NCBI RefSeq assembly: GCF_001704415.2
Contig: NC_030827.1
Location: 44,086,271-44,150,270, forward strand
From: Capra hircus
Taxonomy: Eukaryota > Chordata > Mammalia > Artiodactyla > Bovidae
DNA: 64,000 nt
Direction: 5' to 3'
A model generated the notes under the pieces. That model saw nothing but the letters and a program-made list of their open reading frames with translations. It had not been told where the DNA came from and made no database searches. Shown piece after piece: positions 24,641-34,671 of the stretch. The translations under genes and the position numbers were made by a program. Positions within the stretch are counted from its first letter, which is position 1. The number at the start of each line of letters is the position of its first letter.

Positions 24641-25003
24641 AAAGGCTTAAAGTTAAGCTGGATTCAGAATAGGAATGTCAGTAAACTTGAAGGCAGGTTG
24701 AAAACAATTAGTCAAAATGGAACATAAAAGACTAAGAAAAAAATAGACTAAGAAACAAAAAAACAGAGCATGGTTGATATTTACTACATTAGCAAATGAA
24801 AAATTTGCAACTAGCATCCAAGAAGGAAAGAAAAGATAGAATAAATCAGAACTATTTGAAGAAATAAAGAATTGTGAATTTCTAAATTGATGACAGATAT
24901 TACTGTATATTTGCAAGAAATTCCACAAAACTCTAAGCAATTAATACACACATAAAACCACTTAGCATGTTATAAATTAATTATTTAAAACTAAAAAAAG
25001 GAT
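24641..25003. other. Unassigned A-rich stretch
   Basis: A-rich on this strand. The 95-codon minus-strand frame 24653-24940 is F/L-rich because of composition only. Confidence 0.5.
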
Positions 25004-25603
25004 AGGGCTTCCTTGGTGGATCAGTGGTAAGGAATTCACCCTCCAATGCAGGAAACATGGGTTCAGTCCTTAGTCTGGGAAGATCCCACATGCCATGAAA
25101 CAACTAAGCCCGTGTGCCATTACTGTTGAGCCTGTGTTTAAGACCCAGGAACCACAATTACTGAGACCTTGCACAGGAACTGCTGCTAAGTCACTTCAGT
25201 CGTGTCCGACTCTGTGCGACCCCAGAAACGGCAGCCCACCAGGCTCCCCTGTCCCTGGGATCCTCCAGGCAAGAACTCTGGAGTTGCCATTTCTTTCTCC
25301 AATGCATGAAAGTGAAAAGTGAAAGTGAAGTCACTCAGTCATGTCCAACTCTTAGTGACCCCGTGGACTGCAGCCTACCAGGCTCCTCTGTACATGGGAT
25401 TTTCCAGGCAAGAATACTGCAGTGGGGTGCCATTGCCTTCTCCTACTGAAGCCTACATGCCCTAGATCCCAGGCTCAACATCAAGAGAAGCCACTGCAAT
25501 GAGAAGCCCATGCACCACAACCAGAGAATAGTCGCTACTCACCACTAGAGAAAAGACCACCTAGCAATGAAGACCCAGCACAGCCAAAAAATAAATTTAA
25601 AAG
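25004..25603 (+). mobile_element. CHR-2-type tRNA SINE, split by BOV-A2
   Basis: Starts with a tRNA-Glu-like head (gggcttccttggtgg at 25005 onward) and continues with the CHR-2 body, including the aactaagcccgtg and agagaagccactgcaatgag blocks, ending in an AAATAAAT tail. The body is divided by a BOV-A2 at 25180-25443. Confidence 0.85.
25180..25443 (-). mobile_element. BOV-A2 SINE inside CHR-2
   Basis: Antisense dimer with a short (CTG)2-3 tail edge at 25181-25187 and a complete second monomer. It is younger than the CHR-2 it splits. Confidence 0.93.
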
Positions 25604-26017
25604 AATATTAAAACAGTAAAAAGGATAAATCTTATGAGATAAGGAGAAAATACAAATGAATGATTAATAACTTCCCATCAGGGAAAACAGAATGTCAAAT
25701 GACAGAAAATACTTATTTTTAGCTACAATTTTGTATTCAGTAAAAATATTGTTTAAATTTTAATAGACTTTAAAGGACACCTTCAGACAATCCCTACAAG
25801 TATTTGTATCTAGTACATACACTACAATAAATGGTTAAAAGAAATTCAAGTGGAAGGGAAAAACAAATAAAAGGCCAGATTTATAATACAAAATTAAAAC
25901 ACCAGGAAAACACTCTCTAGGGAAATGCATAAGATTATTGTTTTAGTAATTATATTGCTGTATTTAGAGTTCAAAATTGTTCAAAACGTAGTCATTCTTT
26001 AAAATGAAATAAAATAA
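25604..26017. other. Unassigned A-rich stretch
   Basis: No gene or repeat recognised. Confidence 0.5.
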
Positions 26018-26224
26018 GTTGCTGTTTAGTCCTATGTCATGGCTGACTCTTTTCTGATCCCATGAACAGAAGCCTGCCAGGCTCCTCTGTCCATGAGATT
26101 TCCCAGGTAAGAATACTGCAGTAGGTTGCCATTTCCTTCTCCAGGGGATCTTCCCAATGCAGGGTTCAAACCTGTGTCCTGCACTGGTAGGTGGATTCTT
26201 TACTGCTGAACCACTAGAAGCCCT
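26018..26224 (-). mobile_element. Bov-tA SINE
   Basis: Antisense copy with the gttgctgtttag edge on the left and the tRNA-related head on the right at about 26180-26222. Confidence 0.9.
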
Positions 26225-26416
26225 AAATATGTTAGAGAGCTTATAATACAGAAGGATGTAAAATATAAGTACACAAGTGTTTGAAGAGAGTAAATATATT
26301 TTATGGTGAGATGATTTGATGGTTCATAAAGTGATTATGAAATATTCTAATTGCATATGAATATCTTTAGCATGGAAACTCAAAGATATATGTAGATAGT
26401 AAGTTAATATATGGTA

Positions 26417-27412
26417 CAGTTCAGTTCAGTCACTCACTCATGTCCCATGAATCACAGCACGCCAGGCCTCCCTGTCCATCACCAAGTCCTGGAGTTCACT
26501 CGAACTCATGTCCATCGAGTCAGTGATGCCATCCAGCCATCTCATCCTCTGTCATCCCCTTCTCCTCCTGCCCCCAGTCCCTCCCAGCATCAGAGTCCTT
26601 TCCAATGAGTCAACTCTTCGCATGAGGTGGCCAAAGTACTGAAAGCATCAATTCTTCAGCACTCAGCCTTCTTCACAGTCCAACACTCACAGCCATACAT
26701 GACCACAGGAAAAAACATGGCCTTGACTAGATGGATCTTTGCTGGCAAAGTAATGTCTTTGCTTTTCAATATGCTATCTAGGTTGGTCATAACTTTCCTT
26801 CCAAGGAGTAAGCGTCTTTTAATTTCATGGCTACAATCACCATCTGCAGTGATTTTGGAGCCCAAAAAAATAAAGCCTGACACTGTTTCTACTGTTTCCC
26901 CATCTATTTCCCATGAAGTGATGGGACCAGTTGCCATGATCTTAATTTTCTGAATGTTGAGCTTTAAGCCAACTTTTTCACTCTCCTCTTTCACTTTCAT
27001 CAAGAGGCTTTTTAGTTCCTCTTCACTTTCTGCCATAAAGGTGGTGTCATCTCCATATCTGAGGTTATTGATATTTCTTCCAGGAATCTTGATTCCAGCT
27101 TGTGTTTCTTCCAGTCCAGCGTTTCTCATGATGTACTCTGCATAGAAGTTAAATAAGCAGGGTGACAAGATACAGCCTTGACATATTCCTTTTCCTATTT
27201 GGAACCAGTCTGTTGTTCCATGTCCAGTTCTAACTGTTGCTTCCTGGCCTGCATACAGAGTTCTCAAGAGGCAGGTCAGGTGGTCTAGTATTCCCATTTC
27301 TTTCAGAATTTTCCACAGTTTCTTGTGATCCACACAGTCAAAGGCTTTGGCATAGTCAATAAAGCAGAAATAAATGTTTTTCTGGAACTCTCTTGCTTTT
27401 TCCTTGATCCAG
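26417..27412 (-). mobile_element. BovB LINE, young copy with internal deletion
   Basis: The 3' end is on the left with two cagtt tail repeats, and the RT region extends right to about 27412, where the copy is 5'-truncated. Compared with the copy at 6228-6738, about 125 bases are missing at about 26640, joining the post-RT region out of its normal order. Sequence is close to the young BovB form. Confidence 0.95.
26656..27412 (-). pseudogene. BovB reverse transcriptase ORF remnant, about 250 codons open
   Basis: The longest LINE-derived open frame here. Read on the minus strand it covers the RT palm and thumb and part of the post-RT region, without a stop. The motifs present are the FIDYAKAFD block (RT motif A-like), QGCILSP (motif B-like), and NNLRYGDDTT, where the usual YADD box is YGDD. 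Both catalytic aspartates are kept. The frame continues upstream of the BovB edge to 27510 into unrelated L1 DNA, so the ATG there is not authentic. The endonuclease domain is absent, so it cannot encode a working retrotransposase. Confidence 0.85.
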
Positions 27413-27439
27413 TGTACACACACCACAAAAAGGCAGGGC

Positions 27440-27960
27440 AAAATCCAAGGAAATAAAAACAGAAATGCTAATTTGAAAAGACATATATATCTCAATATCC
27501 ATAGCAGCACTATTTACAATTGCTAAGATACAGAAGTAACCTAAGTGTACATGAACAGATGAAGAAGATGTGATATATATAAGCACACATACATACACAA
27601 TGGAATACTGCAAAGCCATAACAATAACAGTTTTTTCTTTGCAGCACCAAAGATGGACTTTAGAGGGCATTATGCTAAGTTAAATAAGACAGAGAGAGAG
27701 AGAGACAAATACTGTATGATATGACTTATATGTGAAAATGAAAAAATATAATAAGCAAGTGAATATAACAAAAAAGAAGCAGATCCACACAGAGAACAAG
27801 CTGGGAATTACAAGTGGAGGAGAAAAAGGGCAATGTAGGAGTGAGGGAGTGAGATGTACAAACTATCTAGAGTAAGATAGGCTCAAAGATGTATTGCACA
27901 AATGAGGAATATAGGCAATATTTTGTAATAACTGCAAATGGAAAGTAACTTCTGAAATTT
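27440..27960 (+). mobile_element. Old L1 ORF2 3' end and 3' UTR
   Basis: The block at 27500-27530 and the following segment match the C-terminal coding part and 3' UTR of an old L1. A GA run lies at about 27687-27705. It is diverged and non-coding. Confidence 0.75.
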
Positions 27961-28136
27961 TCATAAAATTTATAAAAAGGTATTGCTGAGAAAATAAGAG
28001 AAAAGATTACTAATGAAAATAGAAACTTGAATAAAATTATCAATAGGATGAACATTTTTGTTTTCAAAAGCCAATGGGATAAATCAAAACTAAATATCAA
28101 GATAGGAGTCTTAACCCAGACATACCAATTATTAAT

Positions 28137-28268
28137 TTGTATGTTTAAATTGAAATTCTCAATGAAAAGGTACAGATTGTCAGACTAGATGATTAATAAG
28201 ACCACATTATATGCTGCTTCTAAAAAACACATTAAGAAATGTAGGCTGAAACTAAAATGTTAAAATAT
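28137..28268 (+). mobile_element. L1 ORF2 N-terminal fragment
   Basis: About 130 bases resemble the ORF2 endonuclease-to-RT linker of L1. It cannot be the same copy as 27440-27960 in simple order, because this 5' piece lies after the 3' piece. Confidence 0.5.
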
Positions 28269-28734
28269 AGAATTCTAAACTGGGGAGCAGAGAAATAGGA
28301 AACAGTAGTGAGGAGATGCTCAAACCACAATGAATTGGAAGAATTGGATAGAAAGAGCTTCAGCCTGCAATACAGCTGTGATATCTGCCAAGATAATGGG
28401 AAACCTCATAACAAAGATACCACAATTTTAAAAGGCACATATTAGGCAGGAATATGGATCATCACTCAAGTACCCAAACCATGTTCAGTCATTAACTGGG
28501 AGTAGTCTGGGAAGAGCGGAGTTTGATAAAATGTTCTGGTGGATCCAGAAGTTGTGGCAAATGGAAGATCTCAATTAATTTTATTCTATCCAACACAGTT
28601 TCTCTCCTGAAAAGAGTTCTGAGTGGGGCGCTCCCATGGCTGGCTCAGAGACTTCCTCATCTTGATAGAATCTTTGAAAAGGCCGCAACTGACATCTTCC
28701 TCTTGACAGAAGATTGAATCTGTTCCCCTTGAGC
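28269..28734. other. Unassigned stretch with a 64-codon frame
   Basis: Around 28500-28735 base composition is less AT-rich than the surroundings. A 64-codon plus-strand frame lies at 28523-28717 and a 63-codon minus-strand frame at 28581-28772. Neither resembles a protein I know, and no splice or promoter signal is evident. It could be part of an unidentified old repeat. Confidence 0.4.
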
Positions 28735-28783
28735 TCAGAAGACTGTCTGCTATCACCTTTTCTATTCAACATTGTACTAGAGG
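28735..28783 (+). mobile_element. Short L1 ORF2 remnant
   Basis: About 45 bases match the conserved RT segment of L1 ORF2 preceding the catalytic box. A Bov-tA and TG/TA repeats truncate it on the right. Confidence 0.5.
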
Positions 28784-28806
28784 TATGTGTATATATGTGT
28801 GTAAAT

Positions 28807-29007
28807 ATGAAAGTGAAGGTGAAGTCACTAAGTCATGTCCAACTCTTTGCAACTCCATGGACCTTAGCTCGCCAGGCTCCATCGTCCATGGGATTTTCCA
28901 GGCATGAATACTGGAGTGGGTTGCCATTTCCTTCTCCAGAGGATCTTCCCGACCCAGGCTCTCCCACATTATAGGCAGATGCTTTACCTGAGTCACAAGG
29001 GAAGTCT
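28807..29007 (-). mobile_element. Bov-tA SINE
   Basis: Antisense copy with the tRNA-related head at about 28970-29007. Its head borders a TG/TA/CA microsatellite. Confidence 0.9.
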
Positions 29008-29060
29008 CTGTGTGTGTGTGTGTGTGTATATATACACACACACATACATATATACACACA
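29008..29060. repeat. Compound TG / TA / CA microsatellite
   Basis: TG run at about 29009-29027, TA at 29027-29034, then CA at 29034-29044 and a further TA/CA patch. This quasi-palindromic order could fold back on itself. Confidence 0.93.
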
Positions 29061-29258
29061 AAAATGTATATATTTATGCCATAATATGTATTGTATATTA
29101 ATATAAAGGATATTGCATCTGACTTTTGCTGAATGCAGTGTTCTCTCATATCTTTAAGGATAATAGTAGTAATATAACAGAATCTCTCAAGTTGCTTCGG
29201 TTTGTTTTCATGTTACTTTCTTTCCTAGCGATCTTAATCTATCATCTTACATATAAAA

Positions 29259-29468
29259 TTGTTGTTTAGTCACTAAGTTGTGTCTGACATTTTTGCAATT
29301 CCATGGACTATAGCCCACTAGGCTCCTCTGTCCGTGGTATTTCCCAGGCAAGAATACTGGGGTCGGTAGCCATTTCTTTCTCCAGGGTATCTTTCCAACC
29401 CAGGGATTGAACCCATATTTCCTCCACTGGCAGGCAGATCCTTTACTACTGAGCCATCAGGGAAACCT
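29259..29468 (-). mobile_element. Bov-tA SINE
   Basis: Complete antisense copy with ttgttgtttagtcac at the left and the tRNA-related head to 29468 at the right. Confidence 0.92.
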
Positions 29469-31764
29469 AAGTATAATATAGTGATACCAAAAAGCAAGTT
29501 CAACTAACAGGGTTGTGGGAATACTTGTCCTTCACTATAGATAGATCTTACTGGCACTATTTGTGGAAATCATTGGTAATAATATTTTTTAGTTATTTTT
29601 TCTTTCTTTTTGTTGGACTTCCTTCCCATGCATTGTATAATAGATAATTCTCATCTCCTGCCTTACGCATGAACACCATTCTCCAAGTTAGAATACCAAA
29701 TAGCAGAGAAGAAACCCTTGAGTATTCCTTAATCCTCATGAGATCAATCTCCCAAATCTTCAATTTTTCCTCCCAGGAAAGATAATTAGTATTTTACATG
29801 CTAGAGCATAATTGGGAATCTTCTCTTAAGTAGGGAAGCTACTATTTCCTACATATTTGGAGTGGGGAGAGGACAATTGGATATAATTTCTTCTCAATTA
29901 GACTTTCAACCAATCTGCTTGTAAAGGTTGCCTTCTTTTCCCTTTCAGAGTTCACTGCCACCAATTATTATGGTTTCCAGAAACTCTATGGGAATAGTTT
30001 AACTTCTTCTTAACTTTTCCAACTGCTAAATTAAGAGTCTGTCTTCTCAAGCTTACTGCATGTAACAGGAAGGCACTGCTATCTCTTTAATCCTTTTAAA
30101 CACACTTAAGTGGTATCTATGCATGCATGTGTGTGTAGTTTCTCTGTAATTCCAGGATCTCTTGCTCTTAGGTTTTACTTTGAGGTTTTAAATTCAATAG
30201 CTTGAGTTCTCCTGGTGCTTGTGACTGCTGACTTTCACTTACCATGAACTTTGTTATTTCTGATTTTGAGTTTGTGAGCTCATCTTAATCTGGCCTCTTT
30301 TGATTTTCCCCTTTATAAACTTTACATGGAACAATGTTTCCCTCCAGAACAATTTTGCATTTGATTTCTAGACTCCCTAGAGTTTTCACTGCACCAGGAT
30401 CATTTTTTAATTGATACATTCTCAGCCTGGGCTATACATATATTGCTAGCATAGTGTAAATTCATGTTCAAATACATCAAAGTTGCAGGGAAATTCTTTT
30501 GATTTCTTGTGAGAATTTTTGCCCCACAGGCAGAGTCATGAAAAAGGCAAACTATTTTCTATGGCGACAGATTTAGTTAGTTCTCTCACCAGTAATACTA
30601 AAGGTCTTTGATAGTATCTACTCTATGGGAATTTTCTAGGCTTGAAAGCATAGTATCAAATCATGACTGCTTTTAATAACGTCACTCAAGTGTTGTTGTA
30701 TCATCTTAGTTACCTCTGTCTAGTTCTCAATGTATTATTCACTTCTGTCATCTAGAATGGCTTCATTTTTTATCTGTAAACTACTGCATTAATTTTTAAA
30801 ATTGTCTTAATTTATCTAAAATCTAGTTTTTCAAGAGAAAATAAACAATAGCAATTGCATTAACCCAAATCCACTACACAATTTAATGTTACAAAGAAAC
30901 CATAATTTGTGTTTCTTAATAGTGATGTATGTTCAAGATAAAGGACTTACTAAATAGGAATTAGTGTGTGTATATTTCCTTTTTCAGTATCCTTTATGAA
31001 AATCTCAAAGATTTTAGAGCTATTGTACATGATCATGTCTGTCAATCCTTTAGACCTATATTTACATTGGTTATTGGTTTGCTGCACTAGGCAATAATTT
31101 TCTCAGTTCTCAAAATAAATGCTTTTTGCTTTTTTCTGTCCACTCATCTGTCGACCAAGTGGAAATATTCCAATGTGTCTCAGGTTATATCTTTTTGCTT
31201 GGCATTGGGCTCCCAGCTTATTCTTAAGCAGATTCTCTGTAATAAAACAAGGAGCAATTGCTAGCATTTCCTACATTCATGCATCTTTTTGGAATTCAGA
31301 ATTAGAGATCTGGTTGATTTGTGAGGCTGTCTTTTTCTGCTGATGGTGAGGATGGCTCCCAGTGACACTCTGAAGCTACTTGAGAAGCTGAACGTGACAT
31401 CCATGGCATGTCTGTGTTCACAGCAGGAGAGACCCTGCACTCAGCTCTGCTCTATTGACCCCTTGCTCAATTTGTCCTTTCATGCCATCAGCCATGATTC
31501 AGAAATAGATGCTGCCTTTCTCTGGTTTTCAAGTATCTACAACTTGTCAAATAATATACACATGACAAGGTTGCCCAAGAAGAAACCTGTGTAATTTCAT
31601 AACATTTCTGCTTCTTAACAGAAATCACTATATTGTGAATGGCTTTCTTCCAGATGTATACTATAAAATATATCAGTTCATCAATTATGCTCAAGTATTG
31701 ATACCTGTGTACTTTTGTGTATACATGTTTCCTTGGTGGGGGGCAGAATATATAAAATAAAAAA
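29469..31764. other. Unassigned stretch, about 2.3 kb
   Basis: One of the longest blocks without a recognised repeat. Short open frames at 31119-31343 and 31343-31594 (74 and 83 codons) overlap a segment at 31100-31600 with more balanced composition, but no motif or splice structure supports a gene. Confidence 0.5.
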
Positions 31765-31780
31765 TGTGTGAGTGTGTGTG

Positions 31781-31863
<83 letters not shown>
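31765..31863. repeat. Compound (TG)n(TC)n(TA)n microsatellite, about 100 bp
   Basis: TG at 31765-31780, (TC)16 at 31783-31815 and a TA run of about 48 bases to 31863 with one G interruption. Minus-strand ORFs over it encode only Y/I and R/E dipeptide runs and are artefacts. Confidence 0.98.
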
Positions 31864-31963
31864 GGGAGATGGTGAGAACAGGGGAAGGATGGCATGCTGC
31901 AGTCCAAGGGGTTGCAAAGAGGCAAACAGAGCTTAGTGACTGAAGAACAACAACAATAAATAT
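31864..31963 (+). mobile_element. BovB 3' terminus, about 100 bp
   Basis: Only the last 90 bases or so of BovB, ending in an AAC/AAT tail at 31945-31966. It starts exactly where the TA microsatellite ends. Confidence 0.8.
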
Positions 31964-31969
31964 AAATAA

Positions 31970-32160
31970 ATATTTAGTTTCCTCGTGTCTCACACAGTAA
32001 AGAATCTGCATGCAATCCCTTGGTCAAGAAGATCCTGGAGAATGGATGGAATGGCTAACCACGCCAGTATTCTTGCCTAGAGAATTCCATAGAGAGAGGA
32101 GCCTGGTGGGGTATAGACCATGGGATCGCAAAGAGTCAGACACGACTGAGTGACTAAAGC
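31970..32160 (+). mobile_element. Bov-tA SINE
   Basis: Sense copy with a degraded head near 31975-32020 and a well-conserved body, followed by a short TG repeat at about 32175-32190. Confidence 0.88.
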
Positions 32161-32439
32161 TTGTTTATTTATTTGTGTGTGTGTGTGTGCGCATACGTTA
32201 AAGTTAACTTACTTCTTTGGTGAACTTATCTGGTTTCATGGGTTAAACAGCATCTATATTCAGACAGTTAAAAATTTAAACTTCAAGCCTTATTCCCTTT
32301 CCACTCATATAAATCCAACTGTCTATTCAACATTTATATCTAACTTTCCAATCAATATGTGATAGTAAGGTCAAATTTTCCACTTGTAAAATGTACTGGC
32401 TTTATTTCTCATTTTTTGTTCTATACCAGTATTTCCCAT

Positions 32440-32946
32440 TCTAAGAGATTCCATCGTTTGGTTGCTCAAGTGAAAAATACTGAATTATTCATTGAATCTT
32501 ATTTACTATGGCCCCATACCATATCAGTCAATATCTCCTGTTTATATTTCTTCAAAATATGTCTAAAATCTAAAATTCTTGATGCACCCATTATCAGAAT
32601 ATTTAATTGTCTCTCACCTGAATTACTGTAATAGCTCCCAAGGGGTTCTTAGATTTCCTTTCTCATGCTTTCCTCCAACTGCATATTATCAATATTCTAA
32701 CCAAAGAAAAATTGTAATATGTTGGATTATATTGCTGTTCTGCTCAAAAATCCATTGTTCTCTATGTTGCCAGTATCAAATGATACATAAGAACAGTCTT
32801 ATACTATTGGCAGTTTTATCATCACAGTTTTACAAATGGAGTAACAAGGCAGGCAAGGATCCGTTTCTTGACCCATGCTATCTGGGTAAGAGTAGTAATA
32901 TACAAGGAGGTCAGGGAGTCTTTTTGGAGAATCTATGCTTTCAACC
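32440..32946 (+). mobile_element. L2-like ancient LINE, left half
   Basis: The order of blocks near 32530-32570, 32610-32650 and 32740-32770 follows, with high divergence, a 3' region I associate with ancient L2. The match continues after the BovB insertion. The family call rests on memory of a widely repeated sequence and is moderate. Confidence 0.45.
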
Positions 32947-33386
32947 TCTCGCAATAGGTATTGCCAGAGGGCATCACAGGGCAGACACACTGAAACCATA
33001 ATCACAGAAAACTAGTCAGTCTAATCACACAGACCACAGCCTTGTCTAACTCAGTGAAACTAAGCCATGCCATGTGGGGTCACCCAAGATGCGCGGTTCA
33101 TGGTGGAGAGGTCTGACAGAATGTGGTCCACTGGAGAAGGGAATGGTAAACCACTTCAGTATTCTTGCCTTGAGAACCCCATGAACAGTATGAAAAGGCA
33201 AAATGATAGGATACTGAAAGATGCCCTCCCCAGGTCAGTAGGTGCCCAATAGGCTACTGGAGATCAGTGGAGAAATAACTCCAGAAAGAAAGAAGGGATG
33301 GAGCCAAAGGAAAAGCAATATCCAGTTGTGGATGTGACTGGTGATAGAAGCAAGTTCCTATGCTGTAAAGACAATATTATATAGGA

Positions 33387-33770
33387 ACCTGGAATGTCAG
33401 GTCCATGAATCAAGGCAAATTGGAAGTGGTCAAACAGGTGATGGCAAGAGAGAACGTTGACATTCTAGGAATCAGCAAACTAAAATGGACTGGAATGGGT
33501 GAATTTAACTCAGATGACCATTATATCTACTACTGCAGGCAGGAATCCCTCAGAAGAAATGGAGCAGCCATCACGGTCAACAAAAGAGTCCTAAATGCAG
33601 TTCTTGGATGCAATCTCAAAAACGACAGAATGACCTTTGTTCGTTTCCAAGGCAAACCATTCAATATCATGGTAATCCAAGTCTGCCCCCAACCAGTAAC
33701 ACTGAAGAAGTTGAAGTTGAAAGGTCCTATGAAACCTACAAGACCTTTTAGAACTAACACCCAAAAAAGC
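33387..33770 (+). pseudogene. BovB endonuclease domain fragment
   Basis: About 125 codons of the N-terminal AP-endonuclease-like domain that nicks target DNA. The GTWNVRSMNQGKLE start block is readable at about 33387-33428. In the next conserved block the usual ISELKW reads ISKLKW at about 33471-33488, so the presumed catalytic glutamate is a lysine (one G-to-A change). The frame then shifts near 33690 and joins post-RT sequence. This copy is inactive. Confidence 0.85.
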
Positions 33771-33793
33771 TCAACATTCAGAAAACTAAGATC

Positions 33794-34435
33794 ATGGCAT
33801 TTGGTCCCATCACTTTATGGGAAATAGATGAGGAAACAGTGGAAACAGTGTCAGACTTTGTTTTTTTGGGCTCCAAAATCACTGCAGATGGTGATTGCAG
33901 CCATGAAATTAAAAAACCCTTATTCCTTAGAAGGAAAGTTATGACCAATCTAGATAGCATATTGAAAAGCAGAGACATTACTTTGCCAACAAAGGTCTGT
34001 CTAGACAAGGCTATGGTTTTTCCAGTAGTCATGTATGGATGTGAGAGTTGGACTGAGAAGAAAGCTGAGCAGCAAAGAATTGATGCTTTTGGACTGTGGT
34101 ATTGGAGAAGACTCTTGAGAGTCCCTTGGACTGCAAGGAAATCCAACCAGTTCATTCTAAATGAGATCAGTCCTGGGTGTTCTTTGGAAGGACTGATGCT
34201 AAAGCTGAAACTCCAATACTTTGACCACCTGATGCTAAGAGTTGACTCAGTGGAAAAAACTCTAATACTGGGAGGGATTGGGGGTAGAAGGAGAAGGGGA
34301 CAACAGAGGATGAGAATGCTGGATGGCATCACTGACTCGTTGGCTATGAGTTTGAGTGAACTCCGGGAGTTGGTGTTGGACAGGGAGGCCTGGCATGCTG
34401 CAATTCATGAGATTGCAAAGAGTCAGAATGACTGA
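33794..34435 (+). pseudogene. BovB post-RT C-terminal region, open frame of 213 codons
   Basis: Uninterrupted frame covering the C-terminal part of the BovB protein downstream of the RT palm. It contains the SKITADGDCSHEIK and VMYGCESWT blocks shared by all BovB copies here. It has no RT catalytic box because of the deletion, and the ATG at 33794 is internal to the original ORF. Confidence 0.85.
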
Positions 34436-34469
34436 GTGACTGAACTGAACTGAACTGATGCTTTCAACC

Positions 34470-34665
34470 ATGAGGTACTATCTTTCAGTGGTAGGTATCT
34501 AAGAAGCCTTAAGTGTGCTGCACCTCTTCTCTTCCTACATCCCTCTGACTTTTCTTCCTTCATTTCCTTTTAGTCTCTCATTTGTTCAGTCCGCTGAACT
34601 TGATATTCCTCAAAGATTTCAGGAGTCAATCTGTATCAAATTATCTTCACTGATTCTTCCCTGCA
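34470..34665 (+). mobile_element. L2-like ancient LINE, right half
   Basis: Continues the L2-like sequence of 32440-32946 after the BovB insertion, with CTT/CCT-rich blocks at 34520-34580 in the expected order. Confidence 0.45.
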
Positions 34666-34671
34666 GCTAGA

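Larger units (their letters stand above)
32947..34457 (+). mobile_element. BovB LINE with 12-bp TSD and 1.7-kb internal deletion
   Basis: The element is bounded by an exact 12-bp duplication, atgctttcaacc, at 32935-32946 and 34458-34469. It carries the BovB 5' region and the start of the endonuclease domain (to about 33770), then jumps directly to the post-RT region and 3' end. Roughly 1.7 kb, including the whole RT catalytic core, is missing. The two sides of the join share AAAG. The 3' end has the normal tgaac tail. Confidence 0.95.

Noticed and set aside
24378..24940. Hydrophobic ORFs of 90-95 codons on both strands
   Set aside because: The leucine/phenylalanine/isoleucine content follows from T-rich or A-rich DNA. 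There is no conserved motif, and part lies in an L1 remnant.
31488..32011. Overlapping minus-strand ORFs of 65-145 codons
   Set aside because: They read through TA and TC dinucleotide repeats and give only Y/I and R/E runs joined to SINE sequence.
33778..34332. 184-codon minus-strand ORF
   Set aside because: Antisense shadow of the 213-codon BovB C-terminal frame at 33794-34435.
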